This document shows positions 1 to 5,251 of a stretch of 6,681 bases of DNA, piece by piece. Each line of letters starts with the position of its first letter. Within the stretch, counting starts at the first letter, position 1. Position numbers and translations under genes: made by a program. The notes under the pieces were generated by a model. That model worked only from the letters and a program-made list of their open reading frames with translations, did no database searches and was not told the DNA's origin. This DNA comes from Methylococcaceae bacterium (GTDB taxonomy: Bacteria > Pseudomonadota > Gammaproteobacteria > Methylococcales > Methylomonadaceae). The stretch covers positions 1 through 6,681 of the forward strand of contig CANNNN010000140.1 of assembly GCA_947506075.1 (NCBI GenBank), written 5' to 3'.

Positions 1-129
1 CCAGCCATCAGCATCACTTATCGTTGCGCTGATAGCTAAAAATATAATATCGGGCAATTGGTGTAACTTCTTACGCTCAATTCGTGGATCTTTCAGGCTT
101 GAAAAATGGTCTAATAAATTACTGCTCAT
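1..129 (-). CDS. ISAs1-family transposase, N-terminal fragment (runs off left edge)
   Basis: Reading the minus strand from the ATG at 129-127 gives 43 open codons up to the window edge. The protein begins MSSNLLDHFSSLKDPRIERK and continues with a KLHQLPDIIFLAISATISDADGW-type segment. This is the N-terminal domain found in H-repeat/ISAs1 transposases, whose usual form is LxxHFxxLxDPRxxRxxxHPLxDILFxAIxAxIxGAxGW. The catalytic DDE domain would lie outside the window. A Shine-Dalgarno-like GAGGG (141-137) sits 7 nt before the start and supports this ATG. The start codon lies in one arm of an inverted repeat. Whether the element is intact cannot be judged. Confidence 0.8.
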   Translation of the reverse strand, partial: MSSNLLDHFSSLKDPRIERKKLHQLPDIIFLAISATISDADGW

Positions 130-153
130 TGGGTAACCCTCAAAAAACCCAAT
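128..153 (-). promoter_or_regulatory. Inverted repeat enclosing the transposase ribosome binding site and start
   Basis: ATTGGGT (153-147 on the minus strand) and ACCCAAT (134-128) are perfect 7-bp complements with a 12-nt loop. The loop holds the GAGGG ribosome binding site and the second arm includes the first two bases of the ATG. The transposase mRNA could fold so that its own start is partly hidden. Sequestration of transposase start signals is known in IS10 and IS50; its role here is inference. Confidence 0.4.
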
Positions 154-184
154 TGATGATGATTAATGATCTATTTTTAAAGTG

Positions 185-204
185 CTTTTAATGCGCTTGT
201 CCTG
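185..204 (-). repeat. Probable terminal inverted repeat of the ISAs1-like element
   Basis: On the minus strand the sequence from 204 inward is CAGGACAAGCGCATTAAAAG. A start in CAGG and an AAGCGCATTAAAA-like interior match the style of ISAs1 ends as I remember them. The partner repeat is outside the window, so the boundary is inferred from one end only. Confidence 0.55.
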
Positions 205-400
205 ATCCTTAGGTGAGAGAGGGTAATAAGAACTGTTAAACTGTGATAAAATTATTTATAAAACGAGGCCTTTCCCCATGTATTTAACCGAGAATTCAGT
301 GTTTTGTGCAAACGCAACTAAACCCATATCAATAATGAATTCCCAAAATCCCTTAGTATTGTGATTTCAAAGGTCTCGATGCGCTTGTAATGGTTCAGTA
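205..400. other. 196-bp region between the IS end and recF; possible dnaN remnant at its end
   Basis: No convincing gene is present. The stretch is AT-rich. Immediately before recF it reads ATG CGC TTG TAA (379-390), which spells Met-Arg-Leu-stop, the near-universal C-terminus of DnaN (MPMRL). In most gammaproteobacteria dnaN directly precedes recF. The same frame upstream gives ...VISKVS then MRL and meets a stop at 319-321, and I see no other DnaN similarity. If it is a remnant, only the extreme tail survives. A 28-codon ATG frame at 278-364 has no recognisable product. The TAA at 388-390 overlaps an ATG at 390 whose four-codon frame ends in TAA at 399-401, overlapping the recF ATG. Confidence 0.4.
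236..262 (+). promoter_or_regulatory. Weak candidate promoter upstream of recF
   Basis: TTAAAC (236-241) and TATAAA (257-262) could act as -35 and -10 boxes, but the 15-bp spacing is short and the surroundings are AT-rich, so such matches arise easily. It is the best candidate in the gap for transcription of recF-gyrB-lgt. Confidence 0.2.
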
Positions 401-1477
401 ATGAGTCTGTTGAAACTAGAGATACACGCAGTTAGAAATATCCAAAAAGCTACACTCATCCCATCACCTACAATTAATTTTATTGTGGGCGAAAATGCGA
501 GCGGTAAAAGTGCATTAATCGAAGCTATTTTTATTTTGGGCAGGGCAAAATCTTTTCGCTGCGCCACAATCAAATCGGTCATTAATTTTACCGCAGCTCA
601 TCTGATTGTTTCTGCAAAAATATCTCAAACTAACGGTAACCAGCTACATTTAGGCATACAGCTGGATGGTAAGGCTATTGATATCCACATCAATCAGCAA
701 GCTCATCAAAAGCGATCCGATTTGGCCTACGCTTTACCATTGCAGCTCATACATCCCAAAAGTTATGAATTACTTGATGCCGGCTCCCAACTGAGGCGTG
801 AATTTCTTGATTGGGGAGTTTTTAATAATGACCCAGATTTTTTGCCGGCCTGGCGCAAGTTTAAAAAAGCCTTGTCTCAACGTAATGCCCTACTTAAAAC
901 CAGACGGCCTGAACAACTCAATGTTTGGGATAATGAACTCGTGACTTACGGTACAATAGTCAATAGCTACCGTCAGCAATACTTACAAAAATTTAAGCCT
1001 GTTTTTATCGAGATTATTGGAAAATTTTTATCCCTTGATGGAATCGACCTTAAGCTGATTTCCGGTTGGGATACAACTACTGAATTTAAGCGTGTTCTAA
1101 TTGAAGATCAGACTAAAGACTTACGCTATGGATTTACCCATAGCGGGCCGCATAGAGGGGATTTTCAATTATTGATCAATAACCGCTTAGCAAAGCATAT
1201 TGTTTCACGGGGGCAATTAAAATTATTGGTCATGAGCTTGAAATTGGCACAGATTCAATTACTGGACAACGAACAAAGTTCTACAGGCTGCCTATTAATC
1301 GACGATTTTGCTGCAGAACTTGATGTTATTAATCGTGCAAAACTATTGCACTATTTATCAGAAATGGCCTGCCAGGTATTTATCACCGGCACAGAATTAC
1401 AAGATTTTGGCGACTTAAGCCAGATAAACAATTACAAAATGTTCCACGTGGAACATGGCAATATCAAATCCGTGTAA
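401..1477 (+). CDS. recF: DNA replication and repair protein RecF
   Basis: RecF is a cytoplasmic SMC/ABC-type ATPase that, with RecO and RecR, loads RecA at gaps and helps stalled forks restart. The 358 residues match the usual length (E. coli 357). Visible motifs are the N-terminal LEIHAVRNI strand, Walker A GENASGKS (30-37), the ALPLQLIHPKSYELL and LDWGVF blocks, the GPHRGDF block, the ABC signature SRGQLKLL (from 269), and Walker B with D-loop LLIDDFAAELD (298-308). The C-terminus KMFHVEHG aligns with E. coli KMFTVEKG. The six codons for MFHVEH contain a parS site. The ATG at 401 gives the family's MSLxxLxI start, though no good Shine-Dalgarno precedes it; an upstream four-codon frame ends in TAATG overlapping the start and might feed ribosomes in. 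The gene looks more AT-rich than gyrB. gyrB starts 42 bp downstream. Confidence 0.97.
   Translation: MSLLKLEIHAVRNIQKATLIPSPTINFIVGENASGKSALIEAIFILGRAKSFRCATIKSVINFTAAHLIVSAKISQTNGNQLHLGIQLDGKAIDIHINQQAHQKRSDLAYALPLQLIHPKSYELLDAGSQLRREFLDWGVFNNDPDFLPAWRKFKKALSQRNALLKTRRPEQLNVWDNELVTYGTIVNSYRQQYLQKFKPVFIEIIGKFLSLDGIDLKLISGWDTTTEFKRVLIEDQTKDLRYGFTHSGPHRGDFQLLINNRLAKHIVSRGQLKLLVMSLKLAQIQLLDNEQSSTGCLLIDDFAAELDVINRAKLLHYLSEMACQVFITGTELQDFGDLSQINNYKMFHVEHGNIKSV
1440..1455. promoter_or_regulatory. parS: parS site 1 (ParB-binding centromere site), inside recF
   Basis: TGTTCCACGTGGAACA is a perfect 16-bp palindrome, 18 bp with the flanking A and T. It matches the conserved chromosomal parS (TGTTNCACGTGNAACA), and the C/G variant at the fifth base pair is the form used in Pseudomonas. 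ParB should bind here and spread as part of the ParABS segregation system. It lies in the conserved RecF tail, encoding parts of KMFHVEH. parA and parB are not in the window. Confidence 0.93.
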
Positions 1478-1493
1478 TGTTCCACGTGGAACA
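1478..1493. promoter_or_regulatory. parS: parS site 2, immediately after the recF stop and upstream of gyrB
   Basis: An identical palindrome, TGTTCCACGTGGAACA, lies exactly 38 bp after the first. With its flanking bases (1477-1494) it shares the last A of the recF TAA stop. It occupies the gyrB leader, 26 bp before the gyrB ATG and 12 bp before its Shine-Dalgarno, so bound ParB could affect transcription through the junction; that effect is inference. Confidence 0.93.
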
Positions 1494-1519
1494 TTCACAA
1501 TCAACAGGAAATAATATTC

Positions 1520-3985
1520 ATGAGTAACTCCAGTGATCAAGTTGTAGAAGAGACTAGTTCAGTAGCCGTTATAGCAACAGGTTCGTCTGAATACGACAGT
1601 ACCAATATTCAAGTATTAAAAGGGCTGGATGCGGTAAGAAAGCGGCCGGGCATGTATATCGGCGATACCGATGACGGCTCCGGTTTACATCATATGGTTT
1701 TTGAGGTTGTCGATAATTCGATAGACGAAGCCTTGGCGGGCTACTGCAAGGAAGTTAGGGTCATTATCCATAATAATGGCTCGGTCTCAGTTTCTGATGA
1801 TGGCCGGGGCATTCCTGTCGACATACACAAGGAAGAGGGCGTATCGGCGGCCGAAGTCATTATGACGGTACTGCATGCCGGCGGTAAATTTGATGATAAT
1901 GCGTATAAGGTATCCGGTGGACTGCATGGCGTCGGTGTATCTGTCGTCAATGCGTTATCCGAGGAATTGAATCTCGAAGTGCGCAAGAACGGTCAACTTT
2001 ATAAGCAACAGTATCGCATGGGCAACCCGGTCGCCCCCCTCGCAGCCGTAGGTCCATGCGAGGGTTCAGGAACCTTGATAAATTTCAAACCCAGCACCGA
2101 AACATTTACCGATGTCGAGTTTCATTACGACATTCTGGCGAAAAGACTCAGGGAATTATCCTTCCTGAATTCCGGCGTACGCATCAGCCTGGAAGATGAG
2201 CGCAATGACAGAAAAGATGTTTTCGAGTTTGAAGGTGGCATAGGTGCGTTTGTCGTGCATCTCAATAAAAACAAGACACCGCTATTTCCGGAGGTATTTC
2301 ACTTTACAGCTGAAAAGGAAGGAGTTGTTGTTGAAGTGGCGATGCAGTGGAACGATTCCTACCAGGAAAATGTATTTTGCTATACCAACAATATTCCACA
2401 GCGTGATGGCGGCAGCCATTTGGCTGGTTTCAGAGGCGCGTTGACTCGAACCATCAATCAATACATTGAATCCAGCGGCTTGGCCAAAAAAGAAAAAGTA
2501 CAAACCACAGGCGATGATGCCCGGGAAGGTTTGACCGCAGTGCTGTCGGTTAAAGTGCCCGATCCGAAATTTTCGTCACAGACTAAAGACAAGCTGGTTT
2601 CATCAGAAATTAAACCGATAGTCGAATCGACGATGAACGAGAAACTACAGGAATTTTTGCTAGAAAAACCGCAAATAGCCAAGGCCATCGTCGGCAAGAT
2701 TGTCGATGCGGCCCGCGCCAGGGAAGCTGCTCGCAAAGCGCGCGAAATGACCCGTAGAAAAACCACGCTGGATATTGCAGGTTTGCCGGGAAAACTGGCG
2801 GATTGTCAGGAAAAAGATCCGGCATTGTCCGAACTGTTTCTAGTGGAAGGGGATTCTGCGGGCGGCTCGGCCAAACAGGGCAGAGACCGTCGCACCCAGG
2901 CGATATTGCCGCTGAAGGGAAAAATTCTTAACGTAGAGAAAGCCCGCTTCGACAAGATGATTTCCTCGGAAGAAGTCGGGACGTTGATTACCGCTTTAGG
3001 TTGCGGTATAGGCAAGGACGAATACAATCTTGCCAAACTGCGCTACCACCGTATTATCATCATGACCGATGCCGATGTCGATGGCTCGCATATCAGAACC
3101 TTGTTACTGACGTTTTTTTACCGTCAATTGCCTGAAATCGTCGAAAAAGGTTATATCTATATTGCCCAGCCGCCGTTGTATAAAGTCAAAAAAGGCAAAC
3201 AGGAGCATTACGTTAAAGACGACGCCCAGCTGAATGAATATCTGATCCAGCTTGCCCTGGATAAGGCCCAGCTGTTTACCGATGTCTCGGCACCGCCTAT
3301 TCAAGGTCAGGGGCTGGAAAAACTGGCAAAATTGTTTACCGAAGTAGCTAGCATCAATAATCGTTTGTCCAGACGTTACGATGAGGTTTTTCTGGAGCAG
3401 TTTGCTTATATGGTCGTAATCAACGACGAACTGAAACAGGATCAACAATTGCTCACTGCCTGGTTTGCGACCATGGAACAAAAGCTGACTGATTGCGACA
3501 GCAAGGCAATCTACGGCATTGAGCTGGACTACAAAGCGGCTAATGATTTTTCTGTTACCGTTAACAGACGACTGCATGCAATAACCAAAACCTTTACGTT
3601 GCCATCAACCTTTTTCAACGGCAAGGATTATCACAAGATTTCGCAATATGCAGAAAATACCGCGGGCATGTTTAACGAAGGCTCTTACATGCAAATGGGC
3701 GAAAGACAGCAACCGGTCAGCAACTTTAAGCAGGCTTTTGAATGGATGATGAAGGAAATCAAAAAAGGCCAGCACATCCAGCGTTACAAAGGTCTCGGTG
3801 AAATGAATCCTGAGCAGTTATGGGAAACCACGCTAGATTCAAATAACCGCCGCTTGCTGCAAGTCAGAATCGAAGATGTGATTGCCGCCGATGAAATTTT
3901 TACCACGCTGATGGGCGATGTAGTTGAGCCCAGACGGGATTTCATCGTCAAGAATGCGTTGGATGTAACCAATCTGGACGTTTAA
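1520..3985 (+). CDS. gyrB: DNA gyrase subunit B
   Basis: GyrB is the ATPase subunit of the A2B2 gyrase, which introduces negative supercoils ahead of forks and transcription. The protein has 821 residues (E. coli 804). The GHKL ATPase domain shows E62, N66, DDGRGIP (93-99) and the GGLHGVGVSVVNAL ATP lid. The transducer domain follows, then TOPRIM with EGDSAGG (443-449) and the metal-binding D517/D519 in TDADVDGSH. The gammaproteobacterial insert of about 170 residues comes before QRYKGLGEMNPEQLWETT. Positions equivalent to E. coli quinolone-resistance sites D426 and K447 are wild-type-like D445 and K466. The first 20 or so residues, rich in Ser, Val and Glu, are an N-terminal extension over E. 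coli. No later ATG, GTG or TTG occurs before conserved sequence, and AGGA (1506-1509) precedes this ATG by 10 nt, so the start is firm. The gene follows the parS pair and is probably cotranscribed with lgt. Confidence 0.98.
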   Translation: MSNSSDQVVEETSSVAVIATGSSEYDSTNIQVLKGLDAVRKRPGMYIGDTDDGSGLHHMVFEVVDNSIDEALAGYCKEVRVIIHNNGSVSVSDDGRGIPVDIHKEEGVSAAEVIMTVLHAGGKFDDNAYKVSGGLHGVGVSVVNALSEELNLEVRKNGQLYKQQYRMGNPVAPLAAVGPCEGSGTLINFKPSTETFTDVEFHYDILAKRLRELSFLNSGVRISLEDERNDRKDVFEFEGGIGAFVVHLNKNKTPLFPEVFHFTAEKEGVVVEVAMQWNDSYQENVFCYTNNIPQRDGGSHLAGFRGALTRTINQYIESSGLAKKEKVQTTGDDAREGLTAVLSVKVPDPKFSSQTKDKLVSSEIKPIVESTMNEKLQEFLLEKPQIAKAIVGKIVDAARAREAARKAREMTRRKTTLDIAGLPGKLADCQEKDPALSELFLVEGDSAGGSAKQGRDRRTQAILPLKGKILNVEKARFDKMISSEEVGTLITALGCGIGKDEYNLAKLRYHRIIIMTDADVDGSHIRTLLLTFFYRQLPEIVEKGYIYIAQPPLYKVKKGKQEHYVKDDAQLNEYLIQLALDKAQLFTDVSAPPIQGQGLEKLAKLFTEVASINNRLSRRYDEVFLEQFAYMVVINDELKQDQQLLTAWFATMEQKLTDCDSKAIYGIELDYKAANDFSVTVNRRLHAITKTFTLPSTFFNGKDYHKISQYAENTAGMFNEGSYMQMGERQQPVSNFKQAFEWMMKEIKKGQHIQRYKGLGEMNPEQLWETTLDSNNRRLLQVRIEDVIAADEIFTTLMGDVVEPRRDFIVKNALDVTNLDV

Positions 3986-3987
3986 CT

Positions 3988-4773
3988 ATGCTAAATTTTC
4001 CACACATTGATCCGATCGCTTTAAGTTTGGGACCGGTAAAGATACACTGGTACGGCCTGATGTACCTTATTGGTTTTGCCGCCGTATGGTTTATAGGACA
4101 AAAACGAGCAGCTCAACCCTGGTCGGTCATTAAACCCGAAGCCATAGAAGATCTAGTGACTTACGGCGCATTCGGCGTAATCCTGGGCGGCAGGATAGGC
4201 TACATCCTGTTTTATAATTTTGAAGGCTTCTTAAGCGACCCATTGATCCTGATTAAAATCTGGCAAGGCGGCATGTCCTTTCATGGCGGCATGTTAGGTG
4301 TGTTTATCTCGATGTGGTTTTTCGCAAAAAAACAGCAATGCAGCATGTTTCAATTAACCGATATTATCGCGCCATTGGCGCCTATCGGATTGGGCGCCGG
4401 TCGACTTGGCAATTTTATCAATTCAGAGTTATGGGGCAGGCCCACCGATGTGCCCTGGGCTATGGTCTTCCCTACCGGAGGCGCACTCGCCCGCCATCCA
4501 TCACAATTGTATGAAGCCTTTTTAGAGGGTGTAGTGTTGTTTGTGATTCTTTGGATGTATTCCAGCAAACCCAGACCGGTGATGGCGACTACCGGTCTGT
4601 CCTTGTTTTGTTATGGCTGCTTTCGATTTTTTGTCGAATTTTTCAGAATGCCGGATGCGCAATTAGGCTATATGGCATTGGATTGGGTAACCATGGGGCA
4701 GATACTGTCAACACCGATGATAGTCATCGGCGCGGGTCTATTTTATTTTGCACATAAGGCACGTAATGTATAA
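3988..4773 (+). CDS. lgt: Phosphatidylglycerol--prolipoprotein diacylglyceryl transferase
   Basis: Lgt is the inner-membrane enzyme that transfers diacylglycerol from phosphatidylglycerol to the lipobox cysteine of prolipoproteins, the first step of lipoprotein maturation. The 261-residue hydrophobic protein has about seven membrane segments. Family landmarks are the N-terminal GPVKIHWYGLMYLIGF, GGRIGYILFYN, SFHGGM with H99 (E. coli H103), the signature GRLGNFINSELWGR with R139 (E. coli R143), RHPSQLYEA, and FRFFVEFFR with R213 and E217 (E. coli R239 and E243). The periplasmic loop between GRLGNF and HPSQLYE is much shorter than in E. coli, as in many bacteria. The ATG lies 2 bp after the gyrB stop with only a weak GGAC-like ribosome binding site inside gyrB, which suggests translational coupling. 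No clear terminator follows. Confidence 0.97.
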   Translation: MLNFPHIDPIALSLGPVKIHWYGLMYLIGFAAVWFIGQKRAAQPWSVIKPEAIEDLVTYGAFGVILGGRIGYILFYNFEGFLSDPLILIKIWQGGMSFHGGMLGVFISMWFFAKKQQCSMFQLTDIIAPLAPIGLGAGRLGNFINSELWGRPTDVPWAMVFPTGGALARHPSQLYEAFLEGVVLFVILWMYSSKPRPVMATTGLSLFCYGCFRFFVEFFRMPDAQLGYMALDWVTMGQILSTPMIVIGAGLFYFAHKARNV

Positions 4774-4774
4774 T
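4748..4774 (+). promoter_or_regulatory. Candidate promoter overlapping the lgt stop codon
   Basis: A perfect TATAAT occurs at 4769-4774 across the end of lgt, with TTGCAC (4748-4753) upstream at a short 15-bp spacing. It could drive DUF2782-thrB-sirB2 with a leader of about 120 nt. The -35 and spacing are poor. Confidence 0.28.
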
Positions 4775-4903
4775 CAGCCTTTTTCGTTATCAGGCCGACC
4801 CTATAAGCTGACTACACTGATTGCCGGATTATATTAGTTAAGCAGGCAGATAAAAACTGTAATAAGATGGGCGTAGTTTCAACTTTTATCTAAGAGACAG
4901 TCC
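4774..4903. other. 130-bp intergenic gap between lgt and the DUF2782-thrB cluster
   Basis: No gene or convincing rho-independent terminator is visible. A second weak promoter possibility is TTAAGC (4838-4843) with TAATAA (4860-4865) at 16-bp spacing. An 8-bp inverted repeat, agataaaa (4848-4855) and ttttatct (4884-4891), flanks 28 nt and ends 12 nt before the DUF2782 start. The gap probably separates two transcription units. Confidence 0.45.
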
Positions 4904-5239
4904 ATGCGACGTTTTATTCTACTAAGTTTGCTTGCCTTTCCGGTCTATGCTGTCGACGAGCAACCACCGACACTTGAAGCCGTGCCGGATGTGCCAGAGC
5001 CGCCTATGCCTGTACATAACGGCGAAATTATGGAACCCGACATTACCATTATTCGTAAAGGCAAAGAAACCATTCAGGAGTATCGTCGTAGCGGCAGACT
5101 TTATATGATTAAAGTCATACCGGTTGTGGGCCCTCCCTATTACTTTCTGGATACCAACGGCGACGGCAAAATGGATGTACGCCGTAGCGACATGGATAGA
5201 GGCTCCGATATCAATATGTGGAAGCTACTTGAATGGTAA
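4904..5239 (+). CDS. DUF2782 family secreted protein
   Basis: This is a 111-residue protein of unknown function. Residues 1-16 form a Sec signal peptide: MRR, then a hydrophobic core, then VYA with cleavage expected before VDEQ. The mature protein is therefore likely periplasmic; there is no lipobox cysteine. A proline-rich linker (21-37) leads into the conserved part: PDITIIRKGKETIQEYR, GRLYMIKVIPVVGPPYYFLD, and the terminal INMWKLLEW. This pattern is that of DUF2782, which in gammaproteobacteria is often found beside the aminoglycoside-phosphotransferase-type thrB, as here (12-bp gap). D83-T-N-G-D-G-K-M-D91 resembles the first nine positions of an EF-hand or dockerin calcium loop but lacks the usual acidic twelfth position (R94). 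The ribosome binding site is weak (AAGAGA). Confidence 0.88.
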   Translation: MRRFILLSLLAFPVYAVDEQPPTLEAVPDVPEPPMPVHNGEIMEPDITIIRKGKETIQEYRRSGRLYMIKVIPVVGPPYYFLDTNGDGKMDVRRSDMDRGSDINMWKLLEW

Positions 5240-5251
5240 GCGCTTAAATCA

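Larger units (their letters stand above)
1..204 (-). mobile_element. End of an ISAs1-family-like insertion sequence (partial)
   Basis: The left edge holds the transposase-start end of an insertion sequence whose remainder lies outside the window. Two signs agree. A minus-strand reading frame at 129-1 encodes a typical ISAs1/H-repeat transposase N-terminus. About 75 bp upstream of its start codon, at 204, the minus strand reads CAGGACAAGCGCATTAAAAG, which resembles ISAs1 ends (they start CAGG, from memory). If 204 is the boundary, the target duplication should be the 8-10 bp beginning at 205 (atccttaggt). The opposite end is not visible, so completeness and the duplication cannot be tested here. 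Confidence 0.72.

Noticed and set aside
349..358. Second copy of the predicted ISAs1 target duplication (atcccttag versus atccttag at 205)
   Set aside because: It differs by an insertion and lies well outside the element on the same side, so it is not a target-site duplication.
278..364. 28-codon ATG frame in the gap upstream of recF
   Set aside because: Weak ribosome binding site, no recognisable product, and a length expected by chance in an AT-rich spacer.
1407..1440. Possible gyrB promoter in the recF 3' end (TTGGCG ... TACAAA)
   Set aside because: Spacing of 20 bp and poor boxes; gyrB can be read from the recF transcript, so the sequence does not support a promoter call.
3104..3577. 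Long minus-strand open frame of 157 codons inside gyrB
   Set aside because: It is antisense to the conserved TOPRIM and insert region of gyrB, which fully explains the sequence; no family resemblance.
3996..4004. DnaA-box-like TTTTCCACA at the start of lgt
   Set aside because: A lone match to TTWTNCACA inside a coding region; roughly 0.4 such matches are expected by chance in a window this size, and no cluster or AT-rich unwinding element accompanies it.
4774..4800. Rho-independent terminator after lgt (AGCCTTTTTCG... region)
   Set aside because: The T run is not preceded by a GC-rich stem; the only pairing is about 3 bp.
5237..5246. Perfect 10-bp palindrome TAAGCGCTTA over the DUF2782 stop codon
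   Set aside because: Too short for a stable hairpin or a known operator, has no second copy, and is likely chance.
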